13,477 bases of DNA, taken from contig JBBRTB010000049.1 of the NCBI GenBank assembly GCA_038244815.1, positions 1 through 13,477 of the forward strand, given 5' to 3'. Source of the DNA: DASVHS01 sp038244815 (GTDB lineage Bacteria > Acidobacteriota > Thermoanaerobaculia > Gp7-AA8). The notes under the pieces were generated by a model. It was not told where the DNA came from and did no database searches. It saw only the letters and a list, made by a program, of their open reading frames with translations. A program made the position numbers and the translations under genes. Of this stretch, positions 7,156 through 13,216 are shown in pieces (within the stretch, counting starts at the first letter, position 1; each line of letters opens with the position of its first letter).

Positions 7156-7743
7156 CTACTTCCACTTCTTCTCGTGACATGAGTAGCACGACGGCGCCAC
7201 CTTGCTGCCGCGCAGGTCGCGGCCGTGGCAGGCCGCGCATTTCTGCGTCGGGTTCTCCGATCCGGGCGCGTGCAGAACGCCGTCGTGAGAGACGGTGTGG
7301 CTTTTGGGAGGGTGTCCGATGTGCTTCGGAGATGTCGTGGTCGGGGCCGGCGCAGGTGCCGGAGCCTGCGTCGCGGGTGCCGGGGCCGGCTGGGACGTTG
7401 CAGGGGAAGGAGTGGCGGGCTCCGGTGCAGCCACGGCCGGCGGCTTCGCTGGCGGCTCCTGCGGAGCCTCGGTTTTCGGCGCCGTCTTCGGCGGAGCCGG
7501 TTTCACCACCGGCTTCGTTCGCGTCGTCGTCGTGCTCGTCGCCACCGCGGCTGTTGCAGAGGGGACGGTTTCCGCCGGCGCCGTTGTCGTGCTGACCGGC
7601 TCCTGCGTAACGACCTGCGTGGTCGTGGTGATCGTTGTGGTTGTGGTGCTGGCGGGCGTCTCCGACTGTGTCGTTCGAGTCTCGGACTGGCATCCGGCGA
7701 GAAGCAACAGGAGAAACGCGGTAAAGGCGGCGTTGCGATGCAT
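7156..7743 (-). CDS. Lipoprotein with two CXXCH haem sites
   Basis: A 195-aa predicted lipoprotein. A signal peptide ends in the lipobox LLAGC with Cys18 as lipidation site. Residues 19-140 are a low-complexity Thr run followed by a Pro/Ala/Lys-rich linker, likely extended and able to span periplasm or peptidoglycan. The last 30 residues hold two c-type haem-binding motifs, CAACH (169-173) and CYSCH (186-190), ending HEKKWK. Upstream His residues (HIGHPPKSH, about 141-149) could serve as distal ligands. It is probably a small tethered electron carrier or a tail fragment of the class III multihaem type. No partner oxidoreductase is adjacent. A GAGGA-like site about six bases before the ATG supports the start. 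Confidence 0.85.
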   Translation of the reverse strand: MHRNAAFTAFLLLLLAGCQSETRTTQSETPASTTTTTITTTTQVVTQEPVSTTTAPAETVPSATAAVATSTTTTRTKPVVKPAPPKTAPKTEAPQEPPAKPPAVAAPEPATPSPATSQPAPAPATQAPAPAPAPTTTSPKHIGHPPKSHTVSHDGVLHAPGSENPTQKCAACHGRDLRGSKVAPSCYSCHEKKWK

Positions 7744-7810
7744 TCGATTCCTCTTTACGCGAATCGTACCCCAGGATGCATCCGAGAGGATCGTTCGTTC
7801 CGCGCCTCGA

Positions 7811-7840
7811 TTGTGATCGAGACGCGACCTGTCTTATATT
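7811..7840 (+). promoter_or_regulatory. Candidate sigma-70 promoter for the methyltransferase
   Basis: TTGTGA (7811-7816) and TATATT (7835-7840) are 18 bases apart, in an AT-rich patch unusual for this region. Transcription would start near 7847, giving a leader of about 40 bases before the TTG start. Confidence 0.45.
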
Positions 7841-7887
7841 GATATCAACGAAACCGGCGCGCCGCCGGGCACTGGGGAGGCGCTCGT

Positions 7888-8553
7888 TTGCGGGAAGCTC
7901 TGACGGTCGAGGAGGCCAGGGCCTTCTACGACCACTTCGGCAGGAAACAGGATTCGCAGTCGTTCTATGAGGACGCCGCGCTCGACGATCTCATCGCTCA
8001 TTCTGCGTTCGACTCCGCCCGTCACGTCTTCGAGTTCGGATGCGGCACCGGACGGATCGCGGAGGGTCTCTTCGACAAGCATCTCCCGCCCGCAGCCACC
8101 TACGAGGGGGTGGACGTCAGCGGCACGATGATCGACATCGCCTCGGGGCGGTTGCGGCGATTCGGCGAGAGAGCCCGGCTGTGGCGCATCGATGGAACGG
8201 ATCCCTTCAGCGGCCAGAGCGGCCGGCCGGACCGCGTGCTCACGTCGTACGTGCTCGACCTCCTTCCCGAGGCGCAGATCGCCGGCTTTGTCGATGGGTG
8301 CGCGCGTGTGCTCGATCGCGGCGGCCGGCTCTGCATGGTCGGCCTGACGTTCGGACGCACGCCGCTGTCGCGCGTCGTCACGGCAGGTTGGCGGACGCTC
8401 TTCCGGATGTCGCCGCGCATCGTCGGCGGCTGCCGGCCGATCCATCTGCTGCCGTTCCTGTCGAAGCCCGGGTGGGAGGTCGTGCATCACCGCGTGGTGT
8501 CGTCATACGGCGTCGCCTCGGAGATCGTCGTTGCTGTGAAGAGCGGCGACTGA
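7888..8553 (+). CDS. Class I SAM-dependent methyltransferase
   Basis: A 221-aa Rossmann-fold methyltransferase. Motif I VFEFGCGTGR (47-56) binds the methionine part of SAM. The acidic strand-2 end is YEGVDVSGTMIDIA, motif IV is near RVLTSYVLDLLPE, and RVLDRGGRLCMVGLTFG is the post-motif strand typical of UbiE/Methyltransf_11-like enzymes. The start is TTG 7888, chosen because GGGGAGG (7874-7880) lies seven bases before it and no in-frame ATG or GTG is better placed. It is divergent from the haem lipoprotein and followed by the converging antiporter pseudogene. The acceptor substrate is unknown; small molecule or lipid is more likely than nucleic acid. Confidence 0.88.
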   Translation: MREALTVEEARAFYDHFGRKQDSQSFYEDAALDDLIAHSAFDSARHVFEFGCGTGRIAEGLFDKHLPPAATYEGVDVSGTMIDIASGRLRRFGERARLWRIDGTDPFSGQSGRPDRVLTSYVLDLLPEAQIAGFVDGCARVLDRGGRLCMVGLTFGRTPLSRVVTAGWRTLFRMSPRIVGGCRPIHLLPFLSKPGWEVVHHRVVSSYGVASEIVVAVKSGD

Positions 8554-8574
8554 TGCGTCGTCCTCGCTCTGCAG

Positions 8575-9660
8575 ATGGAGCCGGGCGCAGCACCCGGGAG
8601 ACGGTGAGTCCCTGAACGAGCAGGGAGAACAACGCCACCGCGGAGGCCGCCCCACGCCAGCGCCACGACGGTGCGGCCGGCGATGTGCTGGCGCGGAACG
8701 ACTTTCGACGCCAGCCAGACGGACGGGAAGCGCGCGGCGATGACGAGAGCGACGATCGACGCCAGGACGGCCGCGTGTCTCAGCCCGGGCACGCCGACCG
8801 ACAGCGCCTCCATCCCCAGAAGAAAGAAGAGCAGCGCGTTCAAAAGGGAATCGATGAACGACCACAACGTGTCGAGTGCTCTGCGGGTGTCCTCGCGCAT
8901 GGCATGGCGCCGGGCACGGTGCCCGATCACCAGACCGCCGACGGCACAGCCGAGGGGCGCGGACAACTGCAGGTACTTCGACACAAGCACGATCGACGCA
9001 ACGAGGGCGACGCTCATCAATACCTCGATGTTCGGCTCGTCGATCGACTTGAGCAGGAGGTAGGCGAAGAAGGCCAGGATGGCGCCCGCGGCGACTCCAC
9101 CGATGCCTTCGCGGAACAGGAGAACGATCGATTGTTTGGCCAGACCCGCCGCCGAATGCGCCGGCGCCGCCACGGCGGAGACGAGGATCGAGAACAGGAC
9201 GATGGAAACGCCGTCGTTGAAGAGACTCTCGCCGGCCATTTCCACCTGCAGCCTTTTGCTAACCGACAGCTCGCGCATGATGGCCATCACGGCAACGGGA
9301 TCCGTCAGTGAGATCAACGCTCCGAAAACCAGGCAGTGGATGAGCGGCATCGGGCGGTCGAAGAGCAGCAGGAGGCTATACATGCCGTAGCCGACGAAGA
9401 GCTTCGACAGCGCGAAGCCGGCGGTGGCCAGGACGAACACGGTGGCCTGGCGGTGGCGCAGCTCCTCGGGGTCGATCGTCGAGGGCGCCGGCGAAGATGA
9501 TGAAGCCGAGCACGCCGTTCAGGAGAAAGGCCGGGAAGCTGAAGCCGGCCACGGCCCTCTTCAGCGCCGTGGCCGGTTCGGTCGGCATCCAGCGCACGAT
9601 CGCCGACAACGCCAGCGCGCCGAGAAACCCTATCGTCGCATGGCGACGGGCATCGAGCGA
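8575..9660 (-). pseudogene. CPA1-type Na+/H+ antiporter pseudogene
   Basis: Reads as a cation:proton antiporter of the NhaP/CPA1 group: ISLTDPVAVMAI, ESLFNDGVSIVLF with the transport-site Asn-Asp, LGCAVGGLVIGHRAR and LAWGGLRGG. Three lesions break it. First, the opening residues are missing: homology starts near ATIGFLGALALS at about 9650, just inside the repeat at 9667. Second, one extra base near 9477 shifts frame between LLNGVLGFIIFAGALD and IDPEELRHRQATVFVLATAG. Third, about 25-30 codons are lost with a frame change near 8640, joining WGGLRGG to VALFSLLVQGLTVSRVL. The normal stop is also gone, and frames run into the converging methyltransferase. The largest intact piece, 8487-9440, could not make a complete transporter. 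The boundaries given are approximate. Confidence 0.8.
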
Positions 9661-9666
9661 AGCCGC

Positions 9667-9765
9667 CACCCAGATTCCTCGCGCTCTTCGGCGCTCGGAA
9701 TGACGGGGGTGGATACTGCCGCAGTCATTCCGAGCCGCGAAGACGGCGAGGAATCCGGGCGGGGG
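9667..9765. repeat. Paired-hairpin dispersed repeat (REP/BIME-like), copy 1
   Basis: Two related arms of about 40 bases in inverted orientation, separated by about 19 bases. The left arm (9667-9704, type B, minus sense) and the right arm (9724-9765, type A, plus sense) each fold alone: outer stem ATTCC/GGAAT, a GA opposite GA internal loop, an inner 4-bp stem and a CGAAGA loop. The inner stem is GCCG/CGGC in type A and GCGC/GCGC in type B. The arms can also pair with each other into a long cruciform. The copy bounds the truncated end of the antiporter pseudogene. Confidence 0.85.
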
Positions 9766-9856
9766 ATGCGGCGGATGCGTATCGTCGCGCTCGCATGACA
9801 AATGTACGCAATGCGCGTAAGGTGGAAACGCGTCGAGGAACTCTCCTCGCCCTTTC

Positions 9857-9889
9857 AGTCCGTCTGAACTAAGTCAGATTTTCTGGACT
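9857..9889 (+). promoter_or_regulatory. Stem-loop in the leader of the RRM gene
   Basis: Outer stem AGTCC/GGACT (9857-9861 with 9885-9889) encloses inner stem TCTGA/TCAGA (9863-9867 with 9874-9878). The inner stem is followed by TTTTCT, so it could also act as a weak terminator. A second hairpin, CGAGGA/TCCTCG, lies at 9834-9849. RRM-protein leaders in some bacteria are temperature-regulated. A regulatory role here is only inferred from position. Confidence 0.3.
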
Positions 9890-9965
9890 CACTTCTCTTA
9901 GCTTCCCATTCTCTCGAGGTGTGCCCACGGGAGAACCGCCGGCGCTCGGCCGGCCAGGAGCTTCA

Positions 9966-10229
9966 ATGAAACTATATGTAGGCAATCTGTCGAAAAAGGT
10001 CAGTGATTCCGGACTCAACGATCTCGCCATTCCGTTCGGGAAGATCGTCTCTGCCAACGTGGCCACGGAGCGCGGTGGGGAGTCGAAGGGCTTCGGCTTC
10101 ATCGAGTACAGCAGCGACGCCGAGGGTCGTGCCGCGATCACCGGTCTCAACGGCCGCGACGTCGAAGGTCAGATCCTGAAGGTCGACGAGGCCAAACCGC
10201 GCAAAGAGCAGACCAGCGCGCCCCGGTAG
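9966..10229 (+). CDS. Single-RRM RNA-binding protein
   Basis: An 87-aa protein that is one RNA recognition motif plus a short basic tail. RNP2 is LYVGNL (3-8) and RNP1 is KGFGFIEY (41-48), with the aromatic residues that stack on RNA bases in place. LNGRDVEGQILKVDEA closes the fold. Bacterial proteins of this size (Rbp type) bind single-stranded RNA and are often linked to cold or stress. AGGAG at 9956-9960, five bases before ATG 9966, fixes the start and excludes an upstream in-frame extension to 9921. The next gene follows after 16 bases, so the two are probably co-transcribed. Confidence 0.93.
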   Translation: MKLYVGNLSKKVSDSGLNDLAIPFGKIVSANVATERGGESKGFGFIEYSSDAEGRAAITGLNGRDVEGQILKVDEAKPRKEQTSAPR

Positions 10230-10231
10230 CA

Positions 10232-10245
10232 GGCACAGCCGTGCC
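10232..10245 (+). other. Short hairpin abutting the start codon of the 71-aa gene
   Basis: GGCAC/GTGCC with a 4-base loop fills the gap between the RRM stop and the next ATG and leaves no room for a ribosome-binding site. It could couple or restrict translation of the second gene. Confidence 0.35.
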
Positions 10246-10461
10246 ATGAAGATCACCATCGAAGACCGCGGAGTGGCCTTGGGTGACCGGTTGAAGGGAC
10301 GTCTCGAGCTCGCGGCGCGACTGCGCTGCGCCGAGCACGGCCAGCCGGTCGCCGCCGTCGTCATCCATGGCCAGGAACACGGCTGGTTCGACTCGAGGTG
10401 GACCACCTGCTGCGAGGGTCTGGAGCGCCAGGCCATGGCCATCGTGAAAGAGCGCTGTTGA
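10246..10461 (+). CDS. Small Cys/His protein of unknown function
   Basis: A 71-aa protein I cannot assign to a named family. It is charged and mixed, with CAEHG (Cys28, His31), HGQEHGWFDSRW (His41, His45), a CC pair (55-56) and a terminal Cys71. This set could bind a metal, though the spacing fits no standard zinc finger. The sequence is balanced, without low complexity, and uses the G/C-ending codons of its neighbours, so it looks like a real gene. It lies 16 bases after the RRM gene on the same strand, suggesting an operon and a possible link to RNA or stress physiology. There is no ribosome-binding site, so expression may rely on translational coupling. A palindromic hairpin follows at 10471. 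Confidence 0.6.
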   Translation: MKITIEDRGVALGDRLKGRLELAARLRCAEHGQPVAAVVIHGQEHGWFDSRWTTCCEGLERQAMAIVKERC

Positions 10462-10470
10462 AGGTTCGAG

Positions 10471-10512
10471 GATTGGGGATCAGGAGAGCGCAGAGGTTCT
10501 CGATCCCCGATC
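10471..10512 (+). terminator. Hairpin after the RRM/71-aa pair
   Basis: GATTGGGGATC (10471-10481) pairs with GATCCCCGATC (10502-10512) with one G-U type mismatch, over a 20-base loop. It lies between the 71-aa gene and mocA and may end the first transcript. It has no T tract, and the long loop lowers confidence. Confidence 0.4.
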
Positions 10513-10514
10513 CC

Positions 10515-10534
10515 GATTCCTGCCTCGGAATGAC
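10515..10534 (-). repeat. Shrunken copy of the dispersed hairpin repeat
   Basis: On the minus strand GTCATTCCGAGG is followed at once by CAGGAATC. This keeps the outer ATTCC/GGAAT stem of the repeat but lacks most of the inner stem and loop. It ends nine bases before the mocA ATG and occupies its ribosome-binding region. Confidence 0.55.
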
Positions 10535-10543
10535 GTGAGAATC

Positions 10544-11137
10544 ATGATCAGCGCCATCGTTCTCGCTGCCGGTGAGGCCAGACGATTCGGTGAGTGCAAG
10601 CAGCTCGCTCGCGTCGATGGCAAGCCGCTGCTGCAGCATGTCCTCGACCATCTGCACGCATCGAAGATCGGCGACGTCGTGGTGGTTCTCGGCGCGAACG
10701 CGGATGCCATCCGGCAAGAGATCCGATTCGACGGCGCGCGCGTGGTCATGAATCCCGATTACGCGGACGGCATGAGCGCGTCGATCCAGGCCGGTCTTCG
10801 CGCCATCGATTCGGACGCGGCCATGATCGTGCTGGCGGACCAGCCGTTCGTGATGCCGCGGACGTTCGATGCCCTGGCCGATGAATACGAGCGCACGCGC
10901 GCGAAGGCGGTGATCCCGACGTACAACGGATTTCGCGGCAACCCCGTGATCGTCGACCGGTCGCTCTTCGCCGAGATGATGGAGATCCGCGGCGACATCG
11001 GATGCCGCGCCATCTTCGGCAACCACACGCCGCACCGGGTCGCCGTCGATGATTCCGGAGTGATCCTGGACATCGACAAGCCCGCCGATGTCATCCCCAG
11101 GCGCGAAGACGGCGAGGGACCTGAGCGGGGGGAATGA
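10544..11137 (+). CDS. mocA: MocA-like molybdenum cofactor nucleotidyltransferase
   Basis: A 197-aa GT-A-fold nucleotidyltransferase. Residues 7-19, LAAGEARRFGECK, are the nucleotide-binding signature of the MobA/MocA/IspD group. LADQPFV (98-103) holds the metal-binding Asp. NPDYADGMSASIQAG and GFRGNPVIVDRSLF are typical of MocA, which transfers CMP to molybdopterin for xanthine-dehydrogenase-type enzymes. The context with xdhC and coxG supports MocA over MobA. ATG 10544 was preferred to GTG 10535. Neither has a good ribosome-binding site. The C-terminus is odd: after LDIDKP (about 175-180), where relatives read DIDTPEDL, the last 15 residues VIPRREDGEGPERGE and the stop come from a dispersed repeat arm. 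The enzyme may still work, since the core is complete. Confidence 0.85.
   Translation: MISAIVLAAGEARRFGECKQLARVDGKPLLQHVLDHLHASKIGDVVVVLGANADAIRQEIRFDGARVVMNPDYADGMSASIQAGLRAIDSDAAMIVLADQPFVMPRTFDALADEYERTRAKAVIPTYNGFRGNPVIVDRSLFAEMMEIRGDIGCRAIFGNHTPHRVAVDDSGVILDIDKPADVIPRREDGEGPERGE
11090..11133 (+). repeat. Single arm of the dispersed hairpin repeat inside the mocA 3' end
   Basis: Type A arm with the CGAAGA loop intact. The outer stem is TCCC/GGGA instead of TTCC/GGAA, a compensatory T-A to C-G change against the other copies. The inner stem GGCG/CGGC has one G-G mismatch. It encodes the last residues of mocA and abuts the truncated xdhC relic. Confidence 0.75.
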
Positions 11138-11159
11138 TCCCCTGAAGACCATCGTCCCG

Positions 11160-11327
11160 ATGCAGTGCTACAGTGGCGGCGTGCTCGACGTCTTCATCGA
11201 ACCGAGCCTTCCCCGGGCGCAGATGGTGGTTGTCATCAACGAACTGCAATTACCGGCGATGAGCGAGGCCGAGGCCATCGATTGCGCTCACTGTCTCCGG
11301 ACGTTCGAGAAGGCTCATGTCGCATGA
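11160..11327 (+). pseudogene. Truncated XdhC/CoxI-family relic
   Basis: A 55-codon open stretch starting MQCYSGGVLDVFIEPSLP. This matches the end of the XdhC N-terminal domain; compare LTCGGAVDVFVEP in the full-length XdhC directly downstream. The preceding 80-90 residues and the following Rossmann domain are missing. After QMVVV the sequence jumps to INELQLPAMSEAEAIDCAHC and stops. The last 11 bases overlap the start of the intact xdhC. Molybdenum-hydroxylase clusters often carry two XdhC/CoxI-like genes, so I read this as a deleted first copy with a repeat arm at its lost 5' edge. A small real protein cannot be excluded, since ATG 11160 and the frame are clean. Confidence 0.5.
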
Positions 11328-12315
11328 GACCTTCGAGCTGATCGACCGGTTGCGCGCGGGCGGCCGGCGCGCGGCCATGGCCACGCTCGTGCGCACCAGC
11401 GGCGCCACGCCGCGCAAAGAGGGGACGAAGATGTTCGTCGGCGACGGCGGAAGCATCTTCGGCTCGGTGACCATCGGCGGCTGCGTCGACGGACGGGTGA
11501 TCGAGCATTCCGGCGAGGTTCTCGAAAACTCCGCGCCGCGCCTGCTGAACATGCAGCTCGGCGACGAGGAGGCGTGGGAGATCGGTCTGACCTGCGGCGG
11601 CGCGGTCGACGTCTTCGTCGAGCCCGTCACCGATTCGATGATGCGGATGTACGACGACGCGCGCGCCGAGCTCGAAGCGGGAAGAAGCGTGGCCATCACC
11701 ACCGTGCTGGCCGGCGAGGGAGCGGGATCGCGCACTCTCCTGAAAGAGGGCTGGCCGTGGCCGGCGTCGTCGAACACTCTCTTCGTGGAAGTGCTCCGGC
11801 CGCGCCCGACGCTTCTGATCTTCGGCGCCAGCGCCGTGGCCATGCCGCTGATCCCGTTCGCGAAGGCCCTCGGCTTCCGCACCGTCGTCGTCGACGGCCG
11901 CGAGAAATTCGCCAGCCGCGAGCGCTTTCCGGACGCGGACGACATTCGCGTCGGCATCGCCTCCGAGATCGCCGGCCAGCTCGAGCCCGGCCCGTCCACC
12001 GCGGTCGTGCTCGTGGCGCACGACTACAAGATCGACGTGCCCGTCCTCGAGAAAGCGCTCGCCGGCAGCGCCCCCTACATCGGCCTCCTCGGCAGCCGCC
12101 GACGTGGCGCGGCCATCCTGCAGATGCTGCGCGACAGCGGCGTGGCCGAAGCACAGCTCGCCCGCGTCCGCAACCCCATCGGCCTCGACCTCGGCGGCGA
12201 GAGCGCGGCCGACATCGCGCTCAGCATCATCTCCGAGGTCGTGGCGGTGATGCATGGGAAGAGCGGCTCGGCGCTGAGCGGTAAGAAACGGGAAGCGGTG
12301 TTGCAGACGACATGA
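11317..12315 (+). CDS. xdhC: XdhC/CoxI-family molybdenum hydroxylase maturation protein
   Basis: A 332-aa two-domain accessory protein. The N-terminal XdhC_CoxI domain (about 13-103) has SGATPRKEGTKMFV, GSVTIGGCVDGRV and LTCGGAVDVFVEP, with the conserved Cys56 and Cys93. The C-terminal Rossmann domain (about 165-310) has LLIFGASAVAMPLIPFAKAL, a VVDGREKFASRERFPDAD second strand, VLVAHDYKIDVPVLEKAL and YIGLLGSRRRG. RNPIGLDLGGESAADIALSI then closes it. XdhC proteins bind Mo-molybdopterin, promote its sulfuration and deliver it to xanthine dehydrogenase or related enzymes. The length is normal and the key motifs are intact. It overlaps the upstream relic by 11 bases and a tiny ORF downstream by 4, so it lies in an operon with mocA, the Fe-S scaffold and coxG. 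Confidence 0.93.
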   Translation: MSHETFELIDRLRAGGRRAAMATLVRTSGATPRKEGTKMFVGDGGSIFGSVTIGGCVDGRVIEHSGEVLENSAPRLLNMQLGDEEAWEIGLTCGGAVDVFVEPVTDSMMRMYDDARAELEAGRSVAITTVLAGEGAGSRTLLKEGWPWPASSNTLFVEVLRPRPTLLIFGASAVAMPLIPFAKALGFRTVVVDGREKFASRERFPDADDIRVGIASEIAGQLEPGPSTAVVLVAHDYKIDVPVLEKALAGSAPYIGLLGSRRRGAAILQMLRDSGVAEAQLARVRNPIGLDLGGESAADIALSIISEVVAVMHGKSGSALSGKKREAVLQTT

Positions 12316-12395
12316 GAGCGTTCGCCCTGCGCCGGCCACAGGCATCTGCTGAGTTGGCGGCGCTGGGAATGAAAGCGCATGAACCCGTACGGTGA
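12312..12395 (+). pseudogene. 27-codon ORF, possible scrap of a CoxM-type FAD subunit
   Basis: It starts in an ATGA overlap with the xdhC stop, the way an operon gene would. It reads MRAFALRRPQASAELAAL, reminiscent of the opening of FAD-binding subunits of molybdenum hydroxylases, which begin with a short basic/aromatic stretch, an RP and then an AL-rich helix. It then runs LGMKAHEPVR to a stop, overlapping the Fe-S scaffold start. It may instead be a short leader or chance. The resemblance is weak and from memory. Confidence 0.3.
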
Positions 12396-12762
12396 GACGA
12401 TCCAGGAGCACTTCAGGCATCCGCGCAACTACGGATCGCTGGAGGCTCCTGACATCCGCGCCGAGGATGTCAATCCGTTTTGTGGGGATCGGGTCAGGAT
12501 CGAGATCGCCGTCTCGCCGGACGAGACCGTGCGGGAGGCCCGCTTTCAGGGAGATCTCTGCATGATCGCCAGGGCCGCCAGCTCGCTGCTGACGGAGATG
12601 ATCGCCGGCCTGCCGGTGGCGAGTCTCGCCGGCATTGCGGAAGAGACGCTGCTCGATGCGCTCGGTGCGGAGATTCAGCCGGCGCGCCGCAAGTGTGCGC
12701 TCCTGCCGCTCACGGTCCTGCGGTCGGGCGCGGGCGAATGGCAACGAAGGAGGGGCGAATGA
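12379..12762 (+). CDS. IscU/SufU-type Fe-S cluster scaffold protein
   Basis: A 127-aa NifU N-terminal-domain protein that would assemble and pass on [2Fe-2S] clusters. The signature is plain: YGETIQEHFRHPRNYGSLEAPD (4-25), NPFCGDRVRIEI with Cys35 and Asp37, FQGDLCMIARAASSLLTEMIAG with Cys61, and RRKCALLPLTVL with Cys106. All three cluster cysteines and the Asp are present. The second motif deviates from the usual GxGCAISxASAS (here GDLCMIARAASS). Molybdenum hydroxylases have two [2Fe-2S] clusters, so a dedicated scaffold in their maturation operon makes sense and appears in other clusters. It overlaps coxG by 4 bases (ATGA), implying translational coupling. Confidence 0.88.
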   Translation: MNPYGETIQEHFRHPRNYGSLEAPDIRAEDVNPFCGDRVRIEIAVSPDETVREARFQGDLCMIARAASSLLTEMIAGLPVASLAGIAEETLLDALGAEIQPARRKCALLPLTVLRSGAGEWQRRRGE

Positions 12763-13208
12763 ACTTCAAGGGCACCGTGACCATCCACGCGCCGCGTCAG
12801 AGAGTGTGGGACTTTCTGACCGACCCCACGCAACTGGCCGACTCCGCGCCGGGACTGGAGTCGCTGGAGATCATCGTACCCAACGAGAAGTTCCGGGCCG
12901 TGGCGTCGGTGGGATTCGGCGCGGTCAAGGCCCGCTTCGTGGTCGATGCCACGTGGACGGACATCGACGCGCCGAATCGGGCCCGGATGAAGATCCATGG
13001 CACCGCGCCCGGCAGCGTCGTCGACGGAACGAGCGAGATGGCGTTGCGCGACGGCGAACAGGCCGGCGACACGGTGCTGGACTGGTCTTCCGACGTGATC
13101 GTTTCCGGAACGATCGCCAGTCTCGCTTCGCGGCTGATGGGACCGGTCACGCAGAAGCTGACCGGCGCGTTCTTCGAAAGCGTCCGCAAGAAGATCGAGA
13201 ATGTGTGA
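12759..13208 (+). CDS. coxG: CoxG-like SRPBCC protein
   Basis: A 149-aa START/SRPBCC-fold protein of the CoxG (CO dehydrogenase subunit G) family: FKGTVTIHAPRQRVWDFLTDPTQLADSAPGLESLE (3-37), FRAVASVGFGAVKARF (45-60), a central GTAPGSVVDGTSEM and a C-terminal helix with LASRLMGPVTQKLTGAFFESVRKKI (about 122-146). CoxG helps recruit CO dehydrogenase to the membrane in Oligotropha through a C-terminal extension. That extension is absent here, so this short form may act in the cytosol or serve another molybdenum hydroxylase. ATG 12759 has a strong AAGGAGG (12747-12753) and overlaps the scaffold stop. It is the last gene of the run. A dispersed repeat follows within 10 bases. Confidence 0.9.
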   Translation: MNFKGTVTIHAPRQRVWDFLTDPTQLADSAPGLESLEIIVPNEKFRAVASVGFGAVKARFVVDATWTDIDAPNRARMKIHGTAPGSVVDGTSEMALRDGEQAGDTVLDWSSDVIVSGTIASLASRLMGPVTQKLTGAFFESVRKKIENV

Positions 13209-13216
13209 CCACTGCC

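Noticed and set aside
8487..9440. A complete 317-aa antiporter gene
   Set aside because: The N-terminal helices and the C-terminal VQGLTVSRVL segment are in other frames, and its last 50 residues are out-of-frame sequence with no similarity, so it is part of a pseudogene.
9667..9765. Ordinary rho-independent terminator or IS inverted repeat
   Set aside because: No T tract, repeated at other loci with conserved loop and stem, and no transposase frame between the arms, so a dispersed repeat fits better.
9376..9801. Minus-strand 141-codon protein starting at 9801
   Set aside because: Its first 45 or so codons are the dispersed repeat and its tail is out of frame after position 9477; only the middle is antiporter sequence.
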